Shown here: positions 52,285 to 62,800 of the stretch, piece after piece
Layout of the letters: each line of letters begins with the position of its first letter
How positions within the stretch are numbered: position 1 is the first letter of the stretch
Source: Micromonospora sp. WMMA1363
GTDB lineage: Bacteria > Actinomycetota > Actinomycetes > Mycobacteriales > Micromonosporaceae
Reading direction: 5' to 3'
Length of the DNA: 64,000 bases
Assembly (NCBI RefSeq): GCF_030345795.1
Contig: NZ_JAUALB010000015.1
Location: 62,001-126,000, forward strand
Notes under the pieces: model-generated
Seen by the model: the letters and a program-made list of their open reading frames with translations, nothing else
What the model was told of the DNA's origin: nothing
Database searches by the model: none
Translations under genes and position numbers: made by a program

Positions 52285-52469
52285 AGCTGTGGAAGCCTCG
52301 TAATTCAAAGGAATCCGGCGTGTTGCTCACGCCAGGAATAGGTCATCCCCACCAAGATCGTGTGTTTGTGGACAACATGAATACTGGCGGGGATGACCGG
52401 CATGGGTTCACATCCTGCCGCCTCCGGCGTGTCCTGCCGGGTTGCGGCACGTCTGACCGGCATTCTCGA

Positions 52470-52617
52470 CCGGCCCTGAACGAGATCATCTTCGATGGAA
52501 GCCGGCCGGTGCCTGTCCCTCACGCACGTCCGATCACCTTGACCGCCGCCGAACGACACAGGCTCACCGCTCTGGCCTACTCCCACACCACCGCATATCA
52601 GAGGGCGGTTCGGAGTG
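52470..52617 (+). pseudogene. Possible IS630-type N-terminal fragment
   Basis: Reads RPITLTAAERHRLTALAYSH and TTAYQRAVR, similar to the start of IS630-type transposases. Ends abruptly at the next fragment. Weak assignment. Confidence 0.35.
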
Positions 52618-52824
52618 TTAGGTCCGTTTCTGGGTGAGGGTGAATACTCCGGGTTCGTCTTCGGTGAGGACCTGGCGGTTGACCATGCGTTTCAGCTTCG
52701 CGCGGGTGCCCTCGACGTTCTTCGGTGAGGGTTCGACGCCGAGTGCGAGGCAGATGCCTTTGGCGCGCATGCCGGCGGGTGCGGTGCCGAGGACATGCAG
52801 GATCTGCTGGTAGGGCCCGCTGGC
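52618..52824 (-). pseudogene. C-terminal fragment of the gene hit by the ISKra4 element
   Basis: Reads ASGPYQQILHVLGTAPAGMR, AKGICLALGV, PKNVEGTRAKLKRMVNRQVL, ending FTLTQKRT and stop. A winged-helix-like tail; similar tails occur in actinobacterial transposase or helix-turn-helix genes. The upstream part is cut at 56117-56150. Confidence 0.4.
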
Positions 52825-52841
52825 GGGACTGTACAAATAAC

Positions 52842-54468
52842 GGCCCTGTCTCACTTTCGGTGGTGACGGTGGGTGCTGTTATCCGAGGAGGATGCGGTGG
52901 CGGAGCAGGGTGAAGCCTGCTCGTCCGTGCATTTGACGTGCGATTCGTTTGGTCTTGGTGTTGACGCCTTCGGTGGGGCCGTTGCTGTAGGGGAGCGTGA
53001 GCGCGGCGTTCACGGCGTCGCGGTCGCGTTCCAGGCCTCGGGTGAAGGCGTGCAGATGAGGTAGATCGACCGTGCGAACCTGCAGGATCCAGTGCGAGAG
53101 CCGGTCGGTGTTTGCGGGTTGAGGCGTCAGGAGCTCGGCGAAGCGTCCGACAGCGGCGGCGAGTTGGGTCATCTCTGGGCAGGCTGCGGTGAGCCGTGCC
53201 AGTAGATCTCGGCGCTCGGGTTTGAGGTTGTCGGGTCTGGTGAGGATCATCCGGGCGAGGCGGCGTGGGGAGATGTGGCTGCGGTCGGCGTCCGCGCGGC
53301 CTTGGTTGATGTACTTGTGCAGGAGGTTGAGGCAGCCGGTGAAGCCGAGGGTCTTGATCTCGTCGAAGAGGTGCTTGACGCCGACGCTGGGGTCCTCGGC
53401 TCGACGTTTGCGTAGGTGTTCGCGGTAGGGGTCGACGAGGCTGGCACGGTATTTGGGGACGCGGAGCATCCGCTCGGGCCGGTCGGCTCGCGCGTAGCGC
53501 TTGACGGTGTTCAGGGCCAACTGCAGACGGCGGGCGCACTCCAGCAGGCCCACGCCTTGGTCGAGCAGGTCATGGACCTGGTGCCAGCGTTGCTGGGTCG
53601 TCCGCGCGCGGGGGCCGTCGTAGATGGGTGCGTCCAGGACGGGGGCCCAGCAGGTACTGTGCGCCTTCACCTCGCTGAGGGCGGCTTCACAGAGGTTGTG
53701 CCACAGGTGCCACCGGTCTGCGACCTGCACCGCGTCGGGCAGGGCGCGGCGAATGGCCTCGGCGTAGGTCGCCGAGCCGTCGCGGCATACGACCTCGACG
53801 CCGGGATGTGCGCGTAACCACGCTTCGAGGGTGTCGGCGGTGCGGTCGGGTAGCACGTCGATCCGCTCATGGGTCTCGGCGTCGATCACCACGGTGGCGT
53901 AGCGGTGCCGCCGGCGTAGAGCGAAATCGTCAACGCCGATCACCCGAGGCGTCCGCTCATTGGGCAGCGGGATGCACAGCAGGGCGCGTAGAGCCGTGTG
54001 ACGGGACAGGCCCATGGCGAGTATCGCCAGCAGACGCGACCCTGCCCGGCCCGCTAACTCCTTGACGACGGCTTTGACCTGCCTGTTCAAACGGGCTGTG
54101 CGGCGCTGGTATCGCTCCAGCACCCCGGGAACCTGTTCACGGAAGGTGTGGCGGCAGCCGCGCGTGGGGCACACCAGACGCCGCACCCGCACACGGACCA
54201 CCACCCGGCGCCCGTCGACCGGAACGTCGGCGACCGTCCGCCAGTGATAGCCGTGCACCCGTCCGGACGAGGCCCCGCACCTCGGGCAGACCGCAGTGTC
54301 ACGCGGCGTCCGGGCCCGCACCACGATCCGCTCACCCTCGTCGGTCACGTCCTCGATGACCAGCGGGGACAGCCCCGAGAACACCGTCCGTACAAGTCTG
54401 TTGACATCCTCCACATAGGAACAACGACACCCGCCACCCTCCGTCACCACCGAAAGTGAGACAGGGCC
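52842..54468 (-). mobile_element. ISL3-family element
   Basis: 1627 bp with ends GGCCCTGTCTCACTTTCGG (52842) and its inverse (to 54468), continuing GTGGTGACGG on both sides. No direct 8-bp duplication is seen; the flanks are instead nearly inverted (CAAATAAC and GCTATTTG). Confidence 0.8.
52879..54414 (-). CDS. ISL3-family transposase
   Basis: 511 residues from GTG at 54414 (GTG at 54450 is possible but lies in the terminal repeat). Zinc fingers DTAVCPRCGASSGRVHGYHW and LVCPTRGCRHTF, then the catalytic core VIGVDDFALRRRHRYATVVI, VVCRDGSATYAEAIRRAL and VQVADRWHLWHNLCEAALSE, and a C-terminal region ending LPYSNGPTEGVNTKTKRIAR. Complete. Confidence 0.93.
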   Translation of the reverse strand: MEDVNRLVRTVFSGLSPLVIEDVTDEGERIVVRARTPRDTAVCPRCGASSGRVHGYHWRTVADVPVDGRRVVVRVRVRRLVCPTRGCRHTFREQVPGVLERYQRRTARLNRQVKAVVKELAGRAGSRLLAILAMGLSRHTALRALLCIPLPNERTPRVIGVDDFALRRRHRYATVVIDAETHERIDVLPDRTADTLEAWLRAHPGVEVVCRDGSATYAEAIRRALPDAVQVADRWHLWHNLCEAALSEVKAHSTCWAPVLDAPIYDGPRARTTQQRWHQVHDLLDQGVGLLECARRLQLALNTVKRYARADRPERMLRVPKYRASLVDPYREHLRKRRAEDPSVGVKHLFDEIKTLGFTGCLNLLHKYINQGRADADRSHISPRRLARMILTRPDNLKPERRDLLARLTAACPEMTQLAAAVGRFAELLTPQPANTDRLSHWILQVRTVDLPHLHAFTRGLERDRDAVNAALTLPYSNGPTEGVNTKTKRIARQMHGRAGFTLLRHRILLG

Positions 54469-54469
54469 G

Positions 54470-55969
54470 CTATTTGTACAGTCCCCCGCCGAGGTAGCGG
54501 CTGTTGTGGATGCGTTGTTGTTCCTGGGCCAGGTGCCAGGTCCAGTACTGGTCGAAGTCGCCGTTGCTGATCAGGGTGCGGAGTTTGAGGATTGCTTCGG
54601 CGCCGTCGAGGCCCCAGCGAGCGCCGGTGACGTCCATACGATCTTTGACCAGGTGGCGGCAGGCGCCTTCGATCACCCCGGTGGCGATCGGCCACCCGTT
54701 GGCCAGCGCGGTCGGGTAGTCCAGGTACGGTTTTTTGGCCAGCAGGTAGGCGGCGGCGACATCGGCGGGTTTGCGTTTGCCGGGGTCCAGGCCGTGGTAG
54801 GTGGCCTTGCGTCGGATGGCTGCGGCGACTATGCCGGCCCGTCCGGCCAACACCTGCCGGGCCTGGGCGCGGACCCACCGTTCGGCGTTCGGGTCGCCCT
54901 CCGGGTGGAAACACCAGGTGGCCTTCCAGAGGTACTCGATGACGTGGATGAAGTCCACAACAACCGGCAAGGTGATCTTGCGGGTTTTGGCCTCGGCGTG
55001 GATCCGGTCGATCTGGTGGGTGTTGCCGTCGACCAGGGCGATCCAGGTCCGAGCGTGGTCGGGGTCGCGGCGGTCGGCCTCGGCGAACCCGGCGGCGATC
55101 ACCGCCGCGGCGTCGTCGGTCACGCTGGCGTGCAGCCACTTGCCGGAGGTGACCGGCGCCGGGGTAGCAGTTTGGGCCGCTTCGGGGTCCTCGGGCAGGA
55201 TGTCGGCGATGGTGCGCGGCTTGCCGGTCACGTCGAAGACCGCGGCGACCTCGCACATCCGCTTGCGGTTGCGTTTCTCGCCCTTGGACCGGCGGCCGGC
55301 CAGTTTCTGGCTGACCGCGGCCTTGGCGGTGCCCGCGCGGAGCCCGTCGGGGCGCATCACCACCCCTTTGGCGTCGAAGGACAACGCCAGCACATCATCA
55401 TCGGCCGACCAGTCCGGGGCGTGGGCGGTGTAGAAGGCATCCACATCTATCGCCGCTGCGGCGGCCAACGCCTCGACCTGCCGTTTCCCGATACGCACCG
55501 TGGTGGCCCGCTCAATCGCGGCCGCCGCGTCGGTGAACGAGCCGCGGGCCGCCTCGGCCGCGGCCAACCGGCGCAGTCCATGCGAGTGCTTCTCCACGGG
55601 CAGGTTCAACACCGCGTCCGCCGGGTTCAGATCGGCCCGCGCCCGCGCCCGGTAGGCGATACGCGTCACCACCACCTCACCGAACCGGGTGGCCAGCGTC
55701 CGCTGCCGCCCCCGCTCGGCCCACCCCCGCAGATGGCTATCGGCGTCGGTCACCTCGTCGAGCCGTTCCTCCCGACTGGCACGAAGATCCAGACTGTCCT
55801 GCAACAACTGACACAGCAACCGCATGCCATCGGTATGCAGCCGCTCCTCCAGTTCGGCGTGAGTCATCCCCGCCGCATGCTCACCGGACAGGAAGTCCAC
55901 CATCGCGCCGAACCGCACGGATGAGCCGGCGAAAGCATCGTCCGCCGTCTCGGATGCGTACTCTTGCAC
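54470..55969 (-). CDS. ISKra4-family transposase
   Basis: 499 residues from GTG at 55969 (GAGGGAG upstream). Shows LLCQLLQDSLDLRASREERL, VTRIAYRARARADLNPADAV, LALSFDAKGVVMRPDGLR, WIALVDGNTHQIDRIHAEAK and the family's typical end GVIEGACRHLVKDRMDVTGA then RWGLDGAEAILKLRTLISNG. The stop codon lies in the inverted copy of the terminal sequence. Confidence 0.9.
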   Translation of the reverse strand: MQEYASETADDAFAGSSVRFGAMVDFLSGEHAAGMTHAELEERLHTDGMRLLCQLLQDSLDLRASREERLDEVTDADSHLRGWAERGRQRTLATRFGEVVVTRIAYRARARADLNPADAVLNLPVEKHSHGLRRLAAAEAARGSFTDAAAAIERATTVRIGKRQVEALAAAAAIDVDAFYTAHAPDWSADDDVLALSFDAKGVVMRPDGLRAGTAKAAVSQKLAGRRSKGEKRNRKRMCEVAAVFDVTGKPRTIADILPEDPEAAQTATPAPVTSGKWLHASVTDDAAAVIAAGFAEADRRDPDHARTWIALVDGNTHQIDRIHAEAKTRKITLPVVVDFIHVIEYLWKATWCFHPEGDPNAERWVRAQARQVLAGRAGIVAAAIRRKATYHGLDPGKRKPADVAAAYLLAKKPYLDYPTALANGWPIATGVIEGACRHLVKDRMDVTGARWGLDGAEAILKLRTLISNGDFDQYWTWHLAQEQQRIHNSRYLGGGLYK

Positions 55970-56116
55970 CGGGCTCCCTCTTTGCTGATGTTCGTGTCTC
56001 GCAACCGACGAACATAGCGGGAGGATCCCTTTCACCATCACAACCAGTAACACATCCCCAGGCCACACAGCGTGTCGCCGCACCTCACCAGAGCCGCACC
56101 CTATTTGTACAGTCCC

Positions 56117-56150
56117 GGCTTCCGGCGTATTCCGGTCGGCCCCCTCGGAT
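56117..56150. other. Remnant of the gene hit by the ISKra4 element
   Basis: 34 bases between the ISKra4 end and the IS3 debris. On the minus strand they lead into the fragment at 52618-52824 once the ISKra4 element and one GGC are removed. Confidence 0.4.
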
Positions 56151-56837
56151 GTCCGTCAAAACGGGGTAGGCCCGGGTTGTGCGGCCGCACGCCGAAGCGG
56201 TGGCGCACCACGACCGTGCCCGACCCGGGGGCGGCGTTGTCGGCGGACCTGATCCGCCGGGACTTCGACGTCGCCGCCGGCCGGGTCGACACCCGCTGGT
56301 GCGGCGACATCACCTACATCCACACGTGGGAGGGCTGGCTGTACCTCGCCACCGTCATCGACATCGCCTCACGCCGGGTTGTGGGCTGGGCGACCGCCGA
56401 CCACCTACGGACCGATCTGCCCGCTCAGGCGTTGTCCAACGCGATCGCCGTCCGACGCCCGACCGGGCCGGTGATCTTCCACAGCGACCGGGGTTGCCAG
56501 TACACGAGTGCGCAGTACGCCCGGCTGGCCGACCGCAACGGGGTGCGGTTGTCGGTCGGTGGGCGGGGTCAGTGCTGGGACAACGCCGTCGCGGAGTCGT
56601 TCTTCGCCACGATCAAGACCGAACTGCTCGACCGGAGGGCGTGGCCGACCCGGGCCGCCGCCCGTGCGGCGATCTTCGAGTGGATCGAGGGGTGGTACAA
56701 CACCCGCCGCCGGCCATTCCACCCTGGACTACATGAGCCCGGCCGAGTATGAGGCGACGGCCTATTCCCGCAGGCCAACGAGCAAGGTAGCGTGAGATCA
56801 ACTTACCGACCCTGTCCGTCAAACCGGGTCAACCCCA
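56151..56837 (+). mobile_element. IS3-family element, copy 3 (truncated)
   Basis: The right end (ACCCCA at 56832-56837) matches copies 1 and 2. At the left an inverted, mutated copy of the 5' end (GTCCGTCAAAACGGGGTAGG) is joined directly to the middle of orfB at about 56172. orfA and the first half of orfB are missing, and an extra G near 56713 shifts the last codons. Not functional. Confidence 0.85.
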
Positions 56838-57557
56838 GTCCGGACATTCTCGCGAATGGCGGCGAGGGTGGCCAGCAGGCCGGGGTGAGCACGCAGGCAG
56901 CTGGTGTCGTGTTCCCGGCCGGGGCGTACAGGGGAGGTCCATAGCGGCCAGCCATCCGGTGCGGTCAGGACCTGGATGTTGCCGCCGTGGTTCTTGTGCT
57001 TCTTCGACCACCACAGGTCGACGCCCGGCGTGGGTCCCGGGGTGGCGATCCGATCAGTCTCGATCAGGGTTCCGTCGAGCAGGACGTAGTCGTAGCCGGC
57101 GGCCTTCGCGGCCAGCAGCACGCCGTGCAGGCCGGGAGCCTGGGCAGCCAGGACCGCGATGGCCTCGTGCAGGTTGTCGTAGCCGGTGGACAGGCTGATC
57201 GTGTTGTCGCGGGCCAGCTGGCTCATCCGGGTGCCGTCGAGCAGCCAGCGCAGGACCAGCACAGCCTGCCGGAAGCAGGTCAGCGCCCGCCGCCCTTGCC
57301 GGGTACCGCGCCGGAGACGTTCGGCGTGCAGCAGTCCAGAGAGGTAAAGCACGGTCTTGTCGCGTACCGGCAACGTGGCGGTATAGGTGATACTCATGGG
57401 CGGCGCGGAACTCCGGAGTGAGTGGTCTGTGAGAGGAACACTTCGTACCGGCGTTCCGCGCCTTCACTGGCTCATCCCGGCCCATCAGGCGTTTCCCGTA
57501 TATCTCGGGCACCTCGAACATCGCGCCCCGTAATCAGAGCCTTACCCGGAAAGGCTC
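56838..57557 (-). mobile_element. IS5-type element F, copy 2 (truncated)
   Basis: 720 bases nearly identical to 41684-42391, including the 5' end at 57557. It contains the N-terminal two thirds of the transposase (57397 to about 56838; MSITYTATLPVRDKTVLYLS, VLLDGTLIETDRIA) and is cut by the IS3 copy 3 fragment. Confidence 0.9.
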
Positions 57558-57780
57558 AGTCTCTATGCGGCATTCCCGGATGAGTGTCGAGCACCCTAAA
57601 TCCTATCTCCTCAAACACGGCAGCTAGCACCTCGACGCACCTATGTTTTTCAGGATTCAGTTCGGGATTTACCACGTCCATGAGATCTATATACAGTACA
57701 TAGCCTTGCTCTCTAGCAAGCGCAACAAGCGCTTCGACTTCGAAGTCCCAAAACCTTCTTTTTGTGAAGGAGTGTGCCAT
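57556..57780 (-). pseudogene. Small AT-richer gene, 3' end at IS element F
   Basis: 74 residues from ATG at 57780 (AAGG upstream): FEVEALVALAREQGYVLYID, LMDVVNPELNPEKHRCVEVL, FEEIGFRVLDTHPG. The stop codon falls in the IS terminal base pairs, so the native C-terminus is probably lost. No family recognised. Confidence 0.5.
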
Positions 57781-58057
57781 TTGATCGCCTTGGTGGTAAC
57801 TGACAGCTCAGTGTCAACTGCTTAAGTGCAGATCCGGGACGCCACCGTCCCGGCAGTCGGCTTGTGCATGCTCGCCAAGCCACCCCACTTTCCCATGCCA
57901 TCCTCGATTCGTCAGAGGGTTTTGATCCCTCGCCGTCCGTTTCGGTTTGACCGTTTTGTCCCACGCGGTTGGGGGTCGGGGTCGGCGCGTGTCGCTGCGC
58001 GGGCGCCGGTTCTCCAGGTCCGGGTGGTTTCTCTGCTGGTAGGGCCGGGGGGACGGG
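57781..58057. other. Upstream region of the 74-residue gene
   Basis: 277 bases; no gene recognised. Confidence 0.4.
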
Positions 58058-58237
58058 TCAGGTCGGCGGGGGTATCAGGCCTAGGCGGTGCCAGCAGAGT
58101 TGGAACGCCTCAGCCCAGGGCCAGGTGTCGGGGATGGACAGGATCTTCCGGCGGGCGTGGCTGGCCAGCTTGGCGGGTAGGTGCAGCAGCCGGTAGCGCA
58201 GGGTGCCGGGTTCGGCGTCGGCGAGGTCGGGCTGGTC
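58058..58237 (-). pseudogene. IS1380-type transposase, C-terminal part
   Basis: Reads DQPDLADAEPGTLRYRLLHL, PAKLASHARRKILSIPDTWP and AFQLCWHRLGLIPPPT, typical of IS1380-type C-termini. It joins, across the Tn3-family transposon, to the piece at 63507-63604 (LLGLH) in frame once one GTGCA is removed. Confidence 0.8.
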
Positions 58238-58283
58238 GTGCAGGCCCCGCGCTTGGGTAGCTGTCACCAGCCCCAAAGTTACT

Positions 58284-58490
58284 GACCGGTAGGATTCCGG
58301 GTTTTACGTCGACCGGTCCTGGCACTCACACGGCGGCTCATCATGAGCGATGAAGATACTGCCGGCCCCTCGGATTGCAGGGCTGTGACCTGCGGTTTTA
58401 GTAGTCGCGGAAAAATCAACGGATTTGGCTGACCTGCGGAAACGCGGGGATGTTGGAGGCGTCCTCGCTGGTTGCCCTCGCTTGACCGCG
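58284..58490. other. Left interior of the Tn3-family transposon
   Basis: 207 bases between the left inverted repeat and the coiled-coil gene; no gene recognised. Confidence 0.4.
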
Positions 58491-58760
58491 CTACTGATCG
58501 GTGTCGAGAAGCCGGTCCAGCATGGTGATGATGCGGTCGAGCTTGCCGTGCGCGGCGGTCAGGGATTCCTCGTGGCGGTCGAGTTTCTCGTTGTGCTGCG
58601 ACTGGGTGATCGCCAGGGCCTGGATGGTGTGCTGCTGGGCACGCAGGGTCTGGGCCATGTCGCCGAGGTCGCGGTCGCCGCTGGCGCGTAGCCCGGCCTC
58701 CACACCGAGGCGATCCTCGATGGCGGTGATGCGCCGTTCGAGCTCTTCCAGGCTGCTCAT
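58491..58760 (-). CDS. Small coiled-coil protein paired with resolvase
   Basis: 89 residues; the ATG overlaps the resolvase stop by 4 bases. Coiled coil throughout: LEELERRITAIEDRLGVEAG, HTIQALAITQSQHNEKLDRH, ending KLDRIITMLDRLLDTDQ. Layout and last residues (LDRLLDTD) resemble LNRLIDRD of the protein at 25620-25958, which also follows a resolvase. Probably a resolvase partner; untested. Confidence 0.65.
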   Translation of the reverse strand: MSSLEELERRITAIEDRLGVEAGLRASGDRDLGDMAQTLRAQQHTIQALAITQSQHNEKLDRHEESLTAAHGKLDRIITMLDRLLDTDQ

Positions 58761-59332
58761 GCGGTCGCGGCTCCCGTCGCGGTGGTGGCAGGTCGTAGGT
58801 AGGCGTACACGGTTTCGCGACTGATGCCGTACTCCTTGGCCAGCAGCGATTTACGTTCGCCGGCGGCGGCGCGTGCGCGTAACTGGTCGGCCTGTTCGCC
58901 GGTCAGGGCCGGTTTGCGGCCGGTGTAGGCGCCGCGCTGTTTGGCCGCGGCGATGCCTTCGCGCTGGCGTTCGAGGATCAGCGCCCGTTCGAACTCGGCG
59001 AAGGCACCCATGACGCTCAGGAGCAGGGTGGCCATCGGGGAGTCCTCGCCGGTGAAGGTCAGGCTCTCCTTGACGAACTCCACGCGGACGCCCTTGCCGG
59101 TCAGGGTGCGGACCAGGCGGCGCAGGTCGTCGAGGTTGCGGGCGAGCCGGTCCATGGAGTGCACGAGGACGGTGTCGCCGTCGCGGACGAACGCGATCAT
59201 CTCGTCGAGTTTCGGCCGGGCGGTGTCCTTGCCCGACGCGGTGTCGGTGAAGACCCGGTCGACGGTGACGCCGTCGAGTTGGCGCACGGTGTTCTGCTCG
59301 ATCGTGCTGACTCTGCGGTAGCCAACTCGCAC
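58757..59332 (-). CDS. tnpR: Serine resolvase (TnpR-like)
   Basis: 191 residues from GTG at 59332, with GGAAGGGG 8 bases upstream. VRVGYRRVSTIEQNTVRQLD (catalytic Ser in RRVST), FTDTASGKDTARPKLDEMIA, VLVHSMDRLARNLDDLRRLV, LLLSVMGAFAEFERALILER and a C-terminal HTH ending LLAKEYGISRETVYAYLRP. It resolves cointegrates at a res site presumably in 59333-59530. Confidence 0.92.
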   Translation of the reverse strand: MRVGYRRVSTIEQNTVRQLDGVTVDRVFTDTASGKDTARPKLDEMIAFVRDGDTVLVHSMDRLARNLDDLRRLVRTLTGKGVRVEFVKESLTFTGEDSPMATLLLSVMGAFAEFERALILERQREGIAAAKQRGAYTGRKPALTGEQADQLRARAAAGERKSLLAKEYGISRETVYAYLRPATTATGAATA

Positions 59333-59527
59333 TCGGGCGCCCCTTCCTTGCGAAACGTCAGGCTGGACTCTATGAGTCTGGCGGACGATCGTCAAGAAAC
59401 TCCGCACCGGATTCTATTCTGACGTCTTTGCGGGCGGTGCCGGGTGTGGTGTTGGGGTCTACCCCAGAACGACATCGCGGCGGCGGCGGGAATCATCGCG
59501 GGCGTGCCAGAGACGCCCGGCAGGGTG
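59333..59527. promoter_or_regulatory. Probable res region
   Basis: 195 bases between resolvase and the small gene. AT-richer patches with GTCAAGAAAC, CTATGAGTC and TTCTGACGTC near 59385-59425 could be res subsites; the dyads are less clear than at 26630-26740. Confidence 0.35.
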
Positions 59528-59802
59528 TCACGGCTGCGGCTCGGTGGCGTCGAGGTGATTGCGCATCCCGGTGATGACCCAGTCGAAGGCTGCCCGGCCG
59601 GGTTCGTCGAGTTCGTCGCGTGCGGCGGCGAGGACCTGCCGTAGCCGGGCGTCGACGTCGGGCCGTCGGGGTCGCCGCCTTCGGCGGTGATCTCGGCGCG
59701 GATCTCGTCACGGGTGCTGTGGACTGCGTCGACCCAGGCGGCGAAAGCGTTCGCGGCGGCGGCCACGGCGGGATGGGGCGTCGGACCGTCTGCGGGGATC
59801 AC
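59528..59802 (-). pseudogene. Small transposon gene with a frameshift
   Basis: GTG at 59802 has GGAGAGG upstream. Reads HPAVAAAANAFAAWVDAVHS, TRDEIRAEITAEGGDPDG; then from about 59660 the coding-like signal continues in another frame as DVDARLRQVLAAARDELDEP and DWVITGMRNHLDATEPQP, with a stop at 59528. One missing base (or two extra) would explain it. Function unknown. Confidence 0.5.
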
Positions 59803-59826
59803 TGTCGTCCTCTCCGTGGGCGGAGT

Positions 59827-62800
59827 TCAGGGGGTCGCGGTGGCCGGCTGCACGGCGGCGCCGTGCAAGGCGGGTTCGGGTGTCGGGCCGCGGGTGTAGT
59901 CGAGTCGTTCGTTCATCTTCAATATCCACCGCCCGTAAAGCGCCACGTGCGACCAGAACAGCGGGGTCAGTCCGCGCCGGTCCTCGTCGGTCATCCGCGC
60001 GGCCCACTCGGGTTCGGACAGCACGTGGTCGATGAGCCGGGTGTTGATCAAAACGAGGGAGGATTGCAGCAGGTGCAGGGCGAGCATGGAGATCTCCTGG
60101 TGCTCGCGGTCCGGGCCGGTCAGTTCGGCGTCCTTGCCGTAGAAGATGGCGGTGTTGCCGCTGTTCCACTGCTCGACGACCTGCAACCCGCCGTGGATCT
60201 CCCGGCGTAGCGCCTCGGACGACAGGTACTCGCAGATGAAGATGGTGCGGATGGCCCGGCCGAGTTCCTCGATCGCCGCATAGGTGGGGTGCTTCGGGCC
60301 GTTGCGGGTGAACCGGCGCAGCACCTGCTCGGCCTCGGCGGTACCGAGCTGCAACGCCCGCGCATACTTGATCATCTGGTCGTACTGCTGGTTGATCAGG
60401 TCCCACTTGATCGGCCGGGACAGCACCGTCTCCAACCCGGCGTAGGTGGCGCCGTCGCCGGGCCGGTACAGCCGGGCCGAGCCGATGTTCTTCAGCCGGG
60501 GCAGCAGCCGGTAGCCCAGCAAATGGCAGAACGCGAACCCGACGATGCTGGCGCCGTGCGTGTCGGTGTAGTTCGCCTCGATCGCCGAGTCGATGTCGGC
60601 CGAGTGCCGGATCAGGCCCTCCATCATCGCCGCGACCTCCGACGACGAACACGTCTTGACCTGCGAATACACGCAGACACTCTTACGCTCGACGTGCCAG
60701 TAGATCATGACGCCGGGCCCGCCGTAGCGGGCGTGCCATTCGGTGTTGAGGTTCGCGTCCCACGAGCCGAACTTCTTCGAATCGCTCGCGCAGGCCGTCC
60801 CGCTGCCCCACCAGTTCGGATCCCGGGTGGCGAAGGTGTCGTTGACCACCGAAGCGACCGCCCGGCGCAGGCCGTCGCGGTTGACGTACAGCTTGCGGAT
60901 CCGGCGCAGCTGCGCCTCGCTCAGCCCGTGGTCGCCGGCCGCGGCGATCCGTTTCACCCCGACGTTGGTCCCTAGCCCGAAGACGACCAGCAACAACCTG
61001 ACCCGAAGCTCGTCACGGCTGAGATGCTCCCGCGACGCCAGAGACGTGAACTCGGCGTCGCAGCCGGTCAGCCAGAACGTCTCCTTGACGATGTCGAGCA
61101 GGTCGACCACACCCCACCGGCGCACCAGTTCGGCCTTCAACTCCACCAGGGTCGGTGGTTCGGGCAGCGCGGCCAGCCGCGGCACCGAGATCCACACCTG
61201 GTTGCGGCGGGTGGTGACCCGGGCCCCGCCGGTGGTGCCGTCACGCAAGCCGGTCGCCAGACCGGTCAGCGCCGCGTCCAGGCGCGCCTTGACGGTGGCG
61301 GTGAACACCGTCGGGTCGGTGGGCTGGGCGATCTCGGCGTAGTGCATGTCACGGGCCACGTCGAAGTCGTGCGGCAGGTCCGCCTCCGGATTGCGCCACT
61401 TCGCCGCGCCGACGATCCAGATCTCCCGGCGGCGGATCGCCGCCGACAGGGCGCTGAGCACGCACAACTCGTACGAGGTGCGGATGATCTTGCCGGACTT
61501 GTTGTAGATCGCCTCCCGCCAGTCGGCGGGCACCACCCCGTCGATCGGGATGACCTCGGCCGCGTCGTAGGGCACCTTCGGCCGGTCGGCGTAGCGGCGC
61601 AGCAGGTCCAGGGCGTCCATCACCGGCCGGTACGCGGTGTTGTTGCACCGGAACTCCATGCTGGACAGCACCTGCGGCAGCATCCGCCGGTAGTAGTTGG
61701 AGTACGACGACTCCAACACGGTACGGACCTTCGCCTTCATCGCGTTCTTGTTCGCCTTCGCCTCGGCGACCAGCGCCCGCAACGTCTGCTCCCCGCCGTC
61801 CACCGCCGGATAGACCGCCTCCCGCACGGTCGCGTCGGGATGCTCCACAGCGGCCTCGGCGACCTTGAACAGGATGCCCTCCTTGCCCAGAACACGGCGG
61901 ATCTCCGCCTCCACCGTCTTGTTGACCTTGTTCACCGCCCGGGTGTTGATCGTCCGCACCAGGGTGATGAACAGGTCCACCAGCGAGTCGGTCAGCTCGG
62001 TCTGCCGCCGCCAGCACAACGCCGCCAACAGGGTCTGGCGCACCTGGTCGGCGTTGTCACGGCGCATCGCCGACGGCGCCGCGATGGCCGCCCGGTTGCG
62101 CCACAACGTCACCCGCCGCTCGGCCACGTCGGCGAACAGGTCCGCCGGCAACCCGAGACTACGGACCCGACGCAGCTTCGCGACCTCGTCCAGGAACGTC
62201 TCCAGCCCCGGCCGCCCCGGATCGGCCTTGATCTCGGCCAACAGCCCCGCCGCGCCCTCGGCCGGCGCCTCGTCGTCGGCGCCCTCGTCACCGTCGGTGT
62301 CCTCGTCCCCGGCCGGGGCGACCAGCGCCTCCAAGCGGTCCACCGCGCCGGCGGCGGACAACCGGGCCACGATCGTGGCGCAGAACCGGCCGTCCGCGGT
62401 GTCGGCCGCGCTCGCAATGATCCGGTCGATACGGCCCGCAGCCGGCGGCTCGATGCGCTGCGACCGGCAGCGCAGCAGCAGGGCCTGACGCTGCCGGTCC
62501 GGGCTCAGCTCCGACGGGCAGACCTGCTCGGCCAGCCAGCCGGTCAACGCCTTGGCATCGGCGACCGTGCACTCCCGGAACCGCAACGCCCGCCGGATCT
62601 GCGCCCGGTGGTACTCGATCGTGCTGCCCGTGAACAAATATGTGCCGAACGTCGCCGGGTCAACCTTCACCTGCCGGGCGACGAACTCGACCGCGGCGGC
62701 CGGCACCTCCCCGGCGCGGCGGGGGAACCGGCCCTCGATCTCGAAAAACTTCAGGATCACCGCGAAGCCGAGCTTCGTCGGCCCGTACTTGTTCGCGATC

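Larger units (their letters stand above)
52825..56116 (-). mobile_element. ISKra4-type element carrying an ISL3 element
   Basis: Outer ends begin GGGACTGTACAAATAAC (52825) and, inverted, GGGACTGTACAAATAGGG (ending 56116). A 3-bp GGC repeat flanks both sides (52822-52824, 56117-56119). The ISL3 element lies at 52842-54468, inside the 3' end of this element. The boundary between the two is partly ambiguous, because the complement of GGGACTGTACAAATAGC also follows the ISL3 element at 54469-54485. Confidence 0.65.
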
